From Sphingobacterium lumbrici (GTDB lineage Bacteria; Bacteroidota; Bacteroidia; Sphingobacteriales; Sphingobacteriaceae), in assembly GCF_006476045.1 (NCBI RefSeq), contig NZ_SRZY01000002.1:1-64000 (forward strand): a DNA stretch of 64,000 nucleotides, given 5' to 3'. Within the stretch, counting starts at the first letter, position 1. Each line of letters starts with the position of its first letter. The position numbers and the translations under genes are program-made. Shown in pieces: positions 1 to 8,345 of this stretch. The notes below the pieces were generated by a model. The model saw nothing but the letters and a program-made list of their open reading frames with translations. It was not told where the DNA came from and made no database searches.

Positions 1-168
1 GACCACTCTGGCGCCATTGGGCGACTAAGGACAACATTTTATCGCGCTTGCTTTCTATCAAATTCATGCAAGCAAAGGTAATCCCAATAAAAAACTATTT
101 AAATATGTACTTGATAGGCCGGATACTCACTTACTGAGAAGATTGTCCAGATAGATTATGCTCACCCT

Positions 169-1290
169 ATGAAACTTATGGAGATGTCATTGGGAGGAAA
201 GTATACAACTCGTGACGGCGAAAGTGATTTCAATTCCCTTATTCCTATAAATGAAGAGAACGGTAATAATAAAAATGGGAACAATAGATTTCTTAACAAA
301 CAGCATATTTATACGATCTACAACTCATATAATCTGAAAATAAAAGACTGGGGAATTTCGTTGGGAGCCAGATTTGAAGGAACAGAAAACAAAGCTAATT
401 TTTATGCTACTAATACAGAAATAAAACAGAGATACAGCAATTTAATACCCTCTTTTCAGCTTTTGAAGAAATTCAAGAACATATCAAGTGTTAATCTGGG
501 TTATACGCAAAGAATTCAAAGACCAGATATTAATCTAATGAACCCTTTTGTAAATAAGTCAGATCCAACGTTCTACTTTGTGGGAAATCCTGATCTTTCG
601 CCAGTAACAAATCATACTTTTTCCTTGGGTTATAGTTGGTTTAAAAAAGGGTTTGTAAATATTGGAACCAATTATTCATCCGCCAGGAATACTATTCAGC
701 GTGTTATTGAGCTTAAAGAGGAGAACATAAGTTATGCTACCTACTATAATATTGGTAAAGACAGACGCTTCGATATAAACCTGAACACTAATTATCCACT
801 AACTAAAGCCATAAACCTTTCGCTAAATGGTACGGTTTCTTATGTTAATGTAAATGGAAGTGTTCAGGGGGCAATGTATGAAAATGATGGTATGCAGGGG
901 AATGCATATATGTATATAAATTATTCGATACCAAAAATTGCACGTATATCAGCAAACTTAGGGTACTATAGTCCCACCGTGATCCTTCAGGGAAGTTCTA
1001 ATGGTTATGTCTATTCTTCATTGTCTGCAAGTAAACAGTTATTAAAGAACAAACTGACGATATCTGGTTCAGTAAGTAACCCATTTCAAAAGTATCGAAC
1101 AGTAGAAAATAGAATACGTACTGCGGACTTTTCACAAGCTCATCGTTATAAAAATTATTTTAGAAATTTTTCGCTGAACCTAAGTTATAATTTTGGAAAA
1201 CTGGAAAAACCAATTAAAAAGAATAAAAAAGGTATTAAAAATGAGGATAAGATCGAAAATATTGAAAAGGCTGAAAAGGGAGTTAACTAA
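169..1290 (+). CDS. Outer-membrane beta-barrel protein (TonB-receptor-like), C-terminal part of a broken gene
   Basis: This 373-residue frame is the C-terminal half of an outer-membrane beta-barrel of the Bacteroidota OMP_b-brl_3 / TonB-dependent-receptor-like type. The diagnostic stretch is YTQRIQRPDINLMNPF followed by a GNPDLSP motif at about residues 112-145, the usual strand-turn signature of this family, and then alternating aromatic strands up to NLSYNFGKL. The tail is a lysine-rich extension typical of the group. The barrel is far too short (family 700-900 residues) and has no signal peptide. Family-like sequence continues upstream in frame (codons 133-168) and then, after a one-base shift, in the next frame (about 29-136), so the first ATG at 169 is probably not a true start. 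It is best read as a frameshifted or truncated remnant. Barrel identity is secure; substrate unknown. Confidence 0.72.
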   Translation: MKLMEMSLGGKYTTRDGESDFNSLIPINEENGNNKNGNNRFLNKQHIYTIYNSYNLKIKDWGISLGARFEGTENKANFYATNTEIKQRYSNLIPSFQLLKKFKNISSVNLGYTQRIQRPDINLMNPFVNKSDPTFYFVGNPDLSPVTNHTFSLGYSWFKKGFVNIGTNYSSARNTIQRVIELKEENISYATYYNIGKDRRFDINLNTNYPLTKAINLSLNGTVSYVNVNGSVQGAMYENDGMQGNAYMYINYSIPKIARISANLGYYSPTVILQGSSNGYVYSSLSASKQLLKNKLTISGSVSNPFQKYRTVENRIRTADFSQAHRYKNYFRNFSLNLSYNFGKLEKPIKKNKKGIKNEDKIENIEKAEKGVN

Positions 1291-1393
1291 TTATTTTTTA
1301 TATAAAAAACTATCAGAAAAATCATACTATTCAATTTTCATAAGTAATGGACTTTGACATTTAAAATTGTACGGGTTTTAAGGCTCATTTTAA

Positions 1394-1723
1394 GAAGGAA
1401 TATTTGTAGTAGGTAATGATAATGATTACACCCGGCATACAGACAACTATTATAGAGATCGAAATGTAATCGATCCGCTCAATTTTAAGGTATTGGACGA
1501 GGTTTTCCAATTTCATGAGGACATGCAGGCGGATATTCCTTCGCTTGACAAAGACCTACAGGAATTTCTGATTAAGGTCAAAGAGGTTCATATCCTGTTC
1601 GATGATTACGTCGCCCAATACAACCAGCTTTACACCTCGTATAGCTACGCTATCCAGCACATGGCAGAACTGACAAAAGAGGTCAGGGTTTGGGACTGTT
1701 TTTGGAAGGAGCCTAATCTATAA
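1394..1723 (+). pseudogene. Orphan open frame without a credible start, unknown function
   Basis: A frame open from just after a stop at 1391 to 1723 encodes about 109 residues, but has no ATG; the only possible starts are TTG (1493) or GTA/GTC-type codons. The C-terminal part is acidic and predicted helical (LQEFLIKVKEVHILFDDYV, with heptad-like spacing), and the N-terminal part is rich in Asn, Asp, Tyr and Arg. I do not recognise the family. Lack of a start, position between the broken barrel gene and a non-coding repeat, and ordinary codon composition suggest the residue of a larger gene that lost its 5' end. It could also be a short real gene starting at the TTG. Confidence 0.3.
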
Positions 1724-1785
1724 CAGCTGTTTATATATTAGTTTCATAAATTAAGTGCATTTTTTTTAGAATATAATTTTTAAAG

Positions 1786-1860
1786 GAAGGTTTGATTTAT
1801 ACTAATTTCTTTTCGCCTCTATGCCGGCGAGAGGCATCCTACTTTTGACCGCAAAAGTAG
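1786..1860. repeat. Partial copy (R3) of a dispersed hairpin repeat
   Basis: The 75 bases begin with GAAGGTTT and continue with an AT-rich stretch, then two hairpins: GCCTCT / AGAGGC (1815-1820 with 1830-1835) and CTACTTTT / AAAAGTAG (1839-1846 with 1853-1860, loop GACCGC). The same order, with the same first ~28 bases but different stem sequences, is seen on the minus strand at 34167-34245. It is therefore an isolated end of the family described at 9414-9870 and 33755-34245. The rest of the 486-base gap 1724-2209 shows no coding or structured signal that I can support. Confidence 0.6.
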
Positions 1861-2209
1861 ACATATATTTCATATCAAGGAGTTACCTCTTTTTACTATA
1901 TATACACTATGTCTATTTTTTACCTTCCCCGGTGTAAATTAAGTCCGAGACTTTTTGTTATAAATGTAAAATTTAATTCACAACCTTTTTCGGAATAGTC
2001 ATTTTTTTACAGAAATATCTTTTCTCTCTACTATCCCTACCTTTCCATATTTTCTAACTTTCTGCATTTGAGGGTTGAAAAGTTCGATAGTACAAACTTT
2101 ATTGCTGAGCCAAAGAATAGATTATGTATTTGGGTCTAAAAAAGCAATGATCAACTTTGATACTAAAAGTATCACTTATATATCAATAATAAGTAAAGAT
2201 TGTCCAATC

Positions 2210-3787
2210 CTAAAAGCGGATGTTGTTTTCACAGTATTCATTTGCTTTAACGATGTTATCTGTAAATGATGATGACCCAATTCCTCCTTTAACTGCGATC
2301 ACAGCTATTTTATTTAGCATTCCATAGTAGGTAATGATACGTTTCATTTTTTCTGTCGTGTCTAACTGATGAAAGTTACTTGATGCTAAATTCACCAGTT
2401 TTAAATGATGATTGCTTTTAAACGCTTTTTCAAAATAAATAGACTGGGCTTCTAACATGCCTTTCAAAAAGGATTGCTCAGTTTGCTTCATTATGCCAAT
2501 ATCCGTATCTATATTATGTTTTTTCATAAATTCAATCCAATGTCCCGTAGCACTTGCATGGGACATATTATACTGTATGGGAATAGCTGGTAGATCTTCT
2601 GTATTGTCAAAATCTGGATAGCGGATTAACAAACTGTCAATCCACCGGTATCCAATATTATAACTTTCGTCAACCAACTCATCAATTGTTAATACACTTT
2701 CATTAGTGGGTAAGGAATTACTGTTGTTATTTGGTGATTCCAAATTGACTGTTGTTATATCCTTTTGGTTAGTCGATGGTGAGGCTTCATGCGTGATTGG
2801 AGTTTTTAGATTGACATGTAGGCTGTCCTCTTTATCACCGACGGGTTTTAGATCATTAATAGTCGTTAATTCTGTGGTTTTTATGGGTGAATCTTCGTTT
2901 GAGTCGAACAGGCGGATGAATAATAATATGCCGATGATTGCAATGATAACAGTGACTACTCCTCTAATAAATAATCGACTATTCTTTTTGTGCAATAAGG
3001 TATGTACATGGTCATAATCAAACCGTTTATTTACATCCTTTATAATACATCCCGCTATTATTTTGTTAAAGGGAAATTTCACCAGTTTTAGGTTAGAAGA
3101 AACTGTACTGTTTGTCAGCATTTCTAACAGAATGAGACCCAAGGAGTAATAATCTGATTTATAGTTTGATGAGGGGAGTTCTTCTAGTTGTTCTGGTGCA
3201 GTATACCTCCTCGTTCCTGCTGGCGATTTAAACAAATAATGATAATCCGTATCAGACAGTCCAAAATCTATTACCTTGATATTATTGCCATTATGCGTAA
3301 TCAATATATTATCGGGTTTCAGATCCCTATGAATGATTTGCTTGGAATGAATATAGGATAAAGCTTCGTTGATTTGGCTAATAATTCGGATAAACATTTT
3401 ATTGTTAGCCGTAATATCGTTTTGTTCTGCAAATTGTTTTAACGTCAATCCGTCTATATATTCAACCACAATATAAAGACCTTTGTTATCGTAATGCTTA
3501 TCGTAAACACGAGCTATATTGGGATGATCCAATTGATAACCGATATCAAACTCCTTTTCCAGTAATTGTATATAGAATGGATTTGTAGAAAATTCTGGTT
3601 TCAGTCGTTTGATAATGTACCATTTACCATACTTTTTTGCTTTTAGGATAAGACAATGGCTATGTTTATTTTCAGTAACAAACTGAATGTCCTCAAAGAT
3701 ATTGGAAAAAGCTATGGCATCTTCCTGTTTGGAGAAGAAACCCGAATTATTCAAAATGGATATGTAGTCATCTTCTTGATGGGGCAT
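2210..3787 (-). CDS. Membrane-anchored Hanks-type Ser/Thr protein kinase
   Basis: The 525-residue protein has a complete eukaryotic-type kinase domain in residues about 30-265: ATP-anchoring Lys60 (YIIKRL), Glu79 in helix C, catalytic loop HRDLKPDN at 153-160, DFG at 174-176 and APE at 197-199, so it should be active. A single hydrophobic segment at about 274-293 follows, then a roughly 230-residue C-terminal region rich in Ser/Thr/Asn near the membrane and ending in a helical domain that I cannot assign. The layout is cytoplasmic kinase, one membrane span, then an external sensor-like part. No PASTA repeats are present. Its start overlaps the end of the upstream regulator gene by 20 bases, so the two are translationally coupled; the partner probably regulates or is modified by the kinase. 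Confidence 0.88.
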   Translation of the reverse strand: MPHQEDDYISILNNSGFFSKQEDAIAFSNIFEDIQFVTENKHSHCLILKAKKYGKWYIIKRLKPEFSTNPFYIQLLEKEFDIGYQLDHPNIARVYDKHYDNKGLYIVVEYIDGLTLKQFAEQNDITANNKMFIRIISQINEALSYIHSKQIIHRDLKPDNILITHNGNNIKVIDFGLSDTDYHYLFKSPAGTRRYTAPEQLEELPSSNYKSDYYSLGLILLEMLTNSTVSSNLKLVKFPFNKIIAGCIIKDVNKRFDYDHVHTLLHKKNSRLFIRGVVTVIIAIIGILLFIRLFDSNEDSPIKTTELTTINDLKPVGDKEDSLHVNLKTPITHEASPSTNQKDITTVNLESPNNNSNSLPTNESVLTIDELVDESYNIGYRWIDSLLIRYPDFDNTEDLPAIPIQYNMSHASATGHWIEFMKKHNIDTDIGIMKQTEQSFLKGMLEAQSIYFEKAFKSNHHLKLVNLASSNFHQLDTTEKMKRIITYYGMLNKIAVIAVKGGIGSSSFTDNIVKANEYCENNIRF

Positions 3788-4352
3788 TATCGAATACTCT
3801 TAATATTGTTAAACCTGTTTTTTTTCCTATCACATAAGGTTTTTCTTCTGTAAAGGTACCTGTAAGAATATTCATTAACAATGGTTGGTTCAATGCTATT
3901 ATTGGACTTTCAAAAACTGTACCCGATATCAGTCGTGTGTATTCTGCTTTCAGAATAAGGAATTTGTTGTCGCCTTGATATTTTATCCTACACAACCTAT
4001 TGGGCAACCATCCTATTTCCAATTCTATTCCTACCGTTAAATCTGATGCTGAAATAACGGAGTTAGATAAAAAAGCTGATTCTATATCTGATGACCTTAC
4101 TTGGCAAAATGCTTCAAAGTTTTCATAACCGAGATATCTTGAGAGGATATCCAACGTGGATTTTCTAACTTTTTCCCTACGTGGAATATAACCCCACAAC
4201 CTTTTTAAGGTCGATACACTGATACTGTCTTTCGTTTCTTTGAAAATGCCTACAGACAAATCTTGAAAGTCAGATGGTGTAGAAAACTTTTTATGGGAAA
4301 CAAACTCTATTTCATAAATAAGTGATTGTACTTGTGACAAATTAACCGACAT
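3768..4352 (-). CDS. Kinase-associated regulator with N-terminal HTH-like module
   Basis: This 194-residue protein belongs to a Bacteroidota group usually found beside Ser/Thr kinases. The N-terminal third carries the pattern STLKRLWGY, then RKSTLDILSRYLGY and FEAFC (about residues 46-84), which is a helix-turn-helix-like module seen in many hypothetical proteins of the phylum. The C-terminal half (about 100-190) is a compact beta-rich domain with LPNRLCRIKYQGDNKF and a Gly-Thr-Val-Phe turn. There is no signal peptide or membrane segment, so it is cytoplasmic. It is the first gene of a two-gene unit with the kinase (20-base overlap). A short inverted repeat lies 33 bases upstream. DNA binding is inferred from the motif, not established. 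Confidence 0.6.
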   Translation of the reverse strand: MSVNLSQVQSLIYEIEFVSHKKFSTPSDFQDLSVGIFKETKDSISVSTLKRLWGYIPRREKVRKSTLDILSRYLGYENFEAFCQVRSSDIESAFLSNSVISASDLTVGIELEIGWLPNRLCRIKYQGDNKFLILKAEYTRLISGTVFESPIIALNQPLLMNILTGTFTEEKPYVIGKKTGLTILRVFDNAPSRR

Positions 4353-4384
4353 TCCTATTCAATTTTATGCCTAAATATAAGCAG

Positions 4385-4404
4385 TACCTATGACACTATA
4401 GGTA
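4385..4404. promoter_or_regulatory. Inverted repeat upstream of the kinase operon, candidate operator
   Basis: TACCTAT (4385-4391) and ATAGGTA (4398-4404) form perfect 7-base arms around a 6-base spacer, placed 33 bases before the start of the kinase-associated regulator and about 70 bases after the XRE repressor gene. Spacing and symmetry fit a dimeric repressor site, either for the XRE protein or for the regulator itself. A TATATTTA sequence on the minus strand just downstream could be the -7 element. Confidence 0.4.
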
Positions 4405-4474
4405 TGGAGTTTGAAATGAACCAATATGAACCTTACAAATTCACCCAAAACACCTCATATTTGGAGCATGAAGA

Positions 4475-4717
4475 TTACAATGAACTATCGGGGAGAAATT
4501 CCTTAGGCGAACAGCCAAATATCTCGGCTAATTTGTTGATGTGGTTAAGATTGTATTTTGCAGGGTATTTTGGGCTTTCGATTTGCCCGATAAAGCCTAT
4601 CGAGAAATCAAGAAGATGAGCAAGCTGGGCTTGGGAAATTCCTTTGGCCTCACGGAATTCTTTGACTTTGCGTATCACAAAGAGTTCTATTTCAGACTTA
4701 AATGCTGTGGTACTCAT
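4475..4717 (-). CDS. Small XRE-family helix-turn-helix regulator
   Basis: The 80-residue protein is almost entirely a Cro/C1-type HTH domain: VRKVKEFREAKGISQ-like helix 1, then QAQLAHLLDFSIGFIGQIE (helices 2-3, the recognition unit) and a closing helix around NKLAEIFGCSPKEFL. It has no sensor or dimerisation extension, as in small phage- or toxin-antitoxin-type repressors. It lies upstream of and codirectional with the regulator-kinase pair, 122 bases apart, and could control it. An overlapping plus-strand frame at 4404-4619 has no recognisable protein content and is discarded. No adjacent toxin gene is visible. Confidence 0.82.
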   Translation of the reverse strand: MSTTAFKSEIELFVIRKVKEFREAKGISQAQLAHLLDFSIGFIGQIESPKYPAKYNLNHINKLAEIFGCSPKEFLPDSSL

Positions 4718-4852
4718 CGTGAACCGAAGTAAGTCAATTTTACGACTAAATTCACTTATATATAACTAAGTGTTTTTGTAGATTTGAATAATAAACCAAA
4801 CAAGGGAAGCCGAAAACAAGATAGAGTAGGCATAAAAATAAATTGACAGCAA

Positions 4853-5257
4853 ATGAAAAAACTATTATTGGGTAGTATCGTGCTATTTTTATTCTCGGCT
4901 TCTGGTCTAATGTTCCAAATCAGCTGTTCAAAGGAAGTAAAAGCAGAAAACACTTTACTTCAAAATGAAGGACTGAAGCAATTGGGAAAGATTTCATATA
5001 AGTCACAAGGCGATTACTGGTTGGCGAACTACAACGGTACGGGTCAACAGAAACTGAATATTCCTTTGCCAAGTGTATAAGACGGTATTGCAGAGATAGC
5101 CTTATCTTCTGATGGGCCAAGAATCTTTTTCATAGCCGTACAAGAAGTTGGTCCTCCTGTGTACGAATATTTTCATTTATACTCTTGCAACTTAGATGGA
5201 TCAAACCTTAAAAGGGTTTTGGACAACGAAGATATAGATCAACTTTCTGTTTATTAA
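4853..5257 (+). pseudogene. Lipoprotein with propeller-like repeats, interrupted by an in-frame stop
   Basis: The first 75 codons encode a lipoprotein signal peptide with a lipobox ending at Cys25 (FQISC), then a YWLANYNGTGQQKL-type strand resembling TolB/WD40-like propeller blades (NaDGsG..kL). A TAA at 5078-5080 stops the frame, but the same frame reads on for 58 codons with matching content (ALSSDGPRIFFIAVQE and SCNLDGSNLKRVL, again blade-like) up to a second TAA at 5255-5257. Two short blades are far less than a full propeller, so both a nonsense mutation and a 3' truncation are likely. If the TAA is a sequencing error the product would be a 134-residue lipoprotein. No function can be given. 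Confidence 0.55.
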
Positions 5258-5381
5258 GCTATTGGCATAACTATCGTGTATCTCACTATGGTGCCATAGG
5301 AAAGCACACGTGATTGCTTTTTGATCGTTATGATTACTGCGATGTCATATTTACTCAACTGATACAAACCAAGAAAAAATA

Positions 5382-5939
5382 ATGAATTACGAAAAATACT
5401 ACGACTTAGAGACATTTCTTTTTACGGATGTCCATAACGCATTTCATGAAAATGAAAAACTGTCTGCCGATCAGTTCTTTTGTATTGTTATCTGGAAAGC
5501 GAACAGGGCTAAAAGTAAAATAGCCAAAAGATTGTTGGCAGATTTTAAAATGAACAGTGATGATAACTTAGATCATATAGTCGATGTTATGACTTCAAAA
5601 ATCCATGAAGCAAGTTCAAGCAAAGATAAACTGTCCGTATTGATAGAAGAGTATAAGTTTAGATTGCCTATGGCTTCCGCTATTTTATCCGTTTTATATC
5701 CGGATGATTTTTCAGTTTATGATATAAGAATTTGCGAAATATTGCAAGGTGATTTTCCTAAAATAGCAGACAGAACATTTGAGCGTTTGTGGGAAGGTTA
5801 TATGCTGTATCTCGAAAAAGTAAAAGAAATTTCATCAAAGACGAACTATCGTGATGCTGATAAATATTTATGGGGCAAGTCTTTTTATGACCAATTGGTT
5901 TTGGATATACAAAATAATTTCAAGTCGAGTAAAGACTGA
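5382..5939 (+). CDS. Conserved hypothetical protein, possibly HhH/glycosylase-like fold
   Basis: The 185-residue soluble protein starts with an ATG placed just after a purine-rich stretch. The middle has LPMASAILSVLYPDDFSVYDIR (split here: LPMASAILSVLYP then DDFSVYDIR, residues about 96-117), a pattern reminiscent of helix-hairpin-helix DNA glycosylase-like proteins in which a helical turn is followed by an invariant Asp-x-Arg. The C-terminus has a YLWGKSFYDQL motif. I do not know a function for the family; the glycosylase comparison is weak. It is the first of three codirectional genes (spacings 66 and 52 bases) with a CFI-box protein and an AAA+ ATPase, and may belong to one functional unit. 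Confidence 0.55.
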   Translation: MNYEKYYDLETFLFTDVHNAFHENEKLSADQFFCIVIWKANRAKSKIAKRLLADFKMNSDDNLDHIVDVMTSKIHEASSSKDKLSVLIEEYKFRLPMASAILSVLYPDDFSVYDIRICEILQGDFPKIADRTFERLWEGYMLYLEKVKEISSKTNYRDADKYLWGKSFYDQLVLDIQNNFKSSKD

Positions 5940-6005
5940 TTTGAAACCATTGGACTTAATATTTGGGAGTAAAGCAAATACACCTTAAAAATAGATACTC
6001 AAAAT

Positions 6006-6872
6006 ATGGATAATGCTGAAATAAAGGCAAAAATTAAAGATTACTTTGTTGAAATTGATGATGACAAATTCACAAAAGTAAAGCGTGTCAATTCTAAAGA
6101 AGAGCTTAAATGGGAAGGCGCTATTCTCCGAAATAGATTTATGCTTACAAGTAATGATAGCCATTCTCTCTCTTTGTATATTACATACGCACATGCTGAT
6201 GAAAGAGACGCCCTTTATTTTAAATTTGGCTATAGTAATACAAATGATGGCTATCCTGCTGTGGAGAATTTTGTCATATTCCTTTTGTTAGACGAAAATA
6301 AGACCATTAAATTAAATATAGACTCGGCAGATTATCGAGACTATCCACATCTGAATGCTTATCTGCAATATGGCGATCTTTCCTCTCTTTCTGTATCAGA
6401 CTTTATTCAGATTGCTAATGCCAATAAAATAGACTATTCAATTAGGTTTGGGAGAGGTGAACTTGAAGGATCTTTTACGGAAGATGAACTCAATATTATA
6501 AAAGGATTTTACAATGCTGTCTTTGATGAAGATTTTGAAATCGAAAGACTGTCAAATTATATAAAAGCCAAAACCATCCCAGAACAAGAAGAAGTAATGA
6601 ATGTAGATACCGATATCCCACAACCGGAAGAACCGAAAAAAGCAAGTGGTTGCTACATCGCAACTATGGCATACGGTAGTTACGAACATCCACAGGTAAT
6701 GCTTTTGCGCAATTTTAGAGATGGTTATTTGGCGGAAAGAAATTGGGGGATAAAATTCATTGAAATGTATTATAAATATTCGCCCAAGTTAGTAAAGCGA
6801 TTAGAACATAAAACTGTAATCAACAAAGTGGTTAGACGCTGTCTTGACCTATTTATAAAAATCATTAAGTAA
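6006..6872 (+). CDS. CFI-box-CTERM domain protein
   Basis: The 288-residue protein ends in a clear CFI-box domain: GCYIATMAYGS at residue 215, then HPQVMLLRNFRDGYL and YYKYSPKLVKRL, matching the Cys-Phe/Tyr-Ile-Ala-Thr...YGS...LR.FRD..L...YY.YSP pattern of that family. The N-terminal part (1-190) is an acidic alpha/beta domain with no family I recognise, joined by a Glu/Pro-rich linker (about 193-213). CFI-box domains occur as C-terminal modules on unrelated N-termini, and their biochemical role is not established. There is no signal peptide; the last 40 residues are amphipathic and basic and may touch the membrane. It sits between the hypothetical gene and the AAA+ ATPase. Confidence 0.75.
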   Translation: MDNAEIKAKIKDYFVEIDDDKFTKVKRVNSKEELKWEGAILRNRFMLTSNDSHSLSLYITYAHADERDALYFKFGYSNTNDGYPAVENFVIFLLLDENKTIKLNIDSADYRDYPHLNAYLQYGDLSSLSVSDFIQIANANKIDYSIRFGRGELEGSFTEDELNIIKGFYNAVFDEDFEIERLSNYIKAKTIPEQEEVMNVDTDIPQPEEPKKASGCYIATMAYGSYEHPQVMLLRNFRDGYLAERNWGIKFIEMYYKYSPKLVKRLEHKTVINKVVRRCLDLFIKIIK

Positions 6873-6924
6873 CGACCAGAGATGAAGGAAGTTGTCTCCC
6901 ATATTTTCACCGTGAATAGAACAG

Positions 6925-8304
6925 ATGAGCAATAGATCAATATCCAATAAAACAGCACTCCTTATCAAGTCGGACAAGTTAGCCAAAACTCTACATCAAT
7001 TTCGGGCTGAACATACGGATGGGTTAAGTCAACGTGACCATGATATGTTGGTTGGAGCAATCAAAAGGGATGGTTGCTCCATGCTAACAAGCCTTTTAAA
7101 CTACAAGAGTTTTGAAGAGTATCCATTTGAGTTTGCTGTTGCCTTTGTATGGTATATTGAGCTTACAGACGGATTAGATATGCCGTCCTTAAAGGTTATT
7201 GATAATTGGGGGCATTTTGGAGATGAGCTCCGAAGTACAATCATCCAATGTGTCTTTGAATCCTCCCATGCGCTTAACTTTTTCGAATCACTTTGTTTTA
7301 TCATGACACTTAATATTAGTGAAGAACAAAAAAAGAAGTTGTCCATTAGCCTGGAAAGTCTTTTTATGGACTATTACAATTTAATCGTTAACATCGATAA
7401 TTCAATTTCCGAACTAGAGAAACAGAAATATGAGGAGCTAAAAAGGTTATTGAGGATTGATTATAGTACCATTGAAGTTGAGGTAAATGGCACTTCTGAA
7501 ATTAGTGATTCTTTGGAAACGACACTTAATGAATTAGAAAGTTTGGTTGGCTTAAACGAAATAAAGAATGAAGTAAAATCTCTGATTAATTTTGTTAAAG
7601 TAAATCAACTAAGAAAATCAAAAGGATTGCCCTTAGTTTCATTATCGCTCCATTCAGTTTTCTACGGTCCGCCCGGTACAGGTAAAACTACTATTGCAAG
7701 ACTAATATCAAAAGCTTTCAAAAATTTAGGCTTTTTGAAGAAAGGTCATTTGGTCGAAACCGATAGGTCACAATTAGTTGCTGGTTATGTTGGTCAGACA
7801 GCAATTAAAACCAAAGAGGTTTTAGACCGGGCATTAGATGGTGTGCTATTTATTGACGAGGCCTACAGTCTCAATAGCAAAGACGATTATGGTAAAGAAG
7901 CCATTGATACTATCCTAAAATACATGGAGGACAACAGGGATAGATTAATCGTAATTGTGGCTGGTTACGAGAATGAGATGTCCGAATTTATAAACTCAAA
8001 TACAGGTCTAAAATCAAGATTCAATAAATATTTCCATTTTCCAAATTATAGTGGTTCTGAATTGTTGGAAATTTTAATAAACATTATTAGCAAGAATAAG
8101 TTTGCCATTGCGGAAGATGCTAAAAATAAGCTCTTATATACTATCAGCGATGCCATTTTTGCCGAAGGAAAACAGTTTGGCAATGCAAGGTATATCAGAA
8201 ACCTATACGAACAGATTATTCAAAATCAGTTTATGAGAATATCTCAAATGCAGTATGTCGAAGAAGAACATCTATCGGAAATAACGATTGAAGATTTACC
8301 GTAG
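6925..8304 (+). CDS. AAA+ ATPase of the CbbX/SpoVK type with a novel N-terminal domain
   Basis: The 459-residue protein has a C-terminal AAA+ module: Walker A GPPGTGKT at 248-255, Walker B VLFIDEAY with Asp311-Glu312, a pore-like GYVGQT loop at about 282, a sensor-1 region (IVIVAGYENEM), an arginine-finger-like SRFNKYFHFP segment and a lid with GNARYIRNLYE (sensor 2). This is the CbbX/CfxQ/SpoVK/EccA branch, whose members remodel partner proteins as hexamers. Residues 1-200 are helical with two Trp-containing helices and resemble no domain I can name. The gene follows the CFI-box gene by 52 bases. The likely job is ATP-driven remodelling of a partner encoded nearby; the substrate is unknown. 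Confidence 0.83.
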   Translation: MSNRSISNKTALLIKSDKLAKTLHQFRAEHTDGLSQRDHDMLVGAIKRDGCSMLTSLLNYKSFEEYPFEFAVAFVWYIELTDGLDMPSLKVIDNWGHFGDELRSTIIQCVFESSHALNFFESLCFIMTLNISEEQKKKLSISLESLFMDYYNLIVNIDNSISELEKQKYEELKRLLRIDYSTIEVEVNGTSEISDSLETTLNELESLVGLNEIKNEVKSLINFVKVNQLRKSKGLPLVSLSLHSVFYGPPGTGKTTIARLISKAFKNLGFLKKGHLVETDRSQLVAGYVGQTAIKTKEVLDRALDGVLFIDEAYSLNSKDDYGKEAIDTILKYMEDNRDRLIVIVAGYENEMSEFINSNTGLKSRFNKYFHFPNYSGSELLEILINIISKNKFAIAEDAKNKLLYTISDAIFAEGKQFGNARYIRNLYEQIIQNQFMRISQMQYVEEEHLSEITIEDLP

Positions 8305-8345
8305 ACCAGAGAATTTAAAATCATTGTAGATTAATTTTTAACTAT

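Noticed and set aside
2075..2269. 64-codon plus-strand frame starting with TTG
   Set aside because: It overlaps the kinase C-terminus and has no protein-like pattern.
4404..4619. Plus-strand frame of 71 codons opposite the XRE gene
   Set aside because: No recognisable motif and it is antisense to a clear HTH protein.
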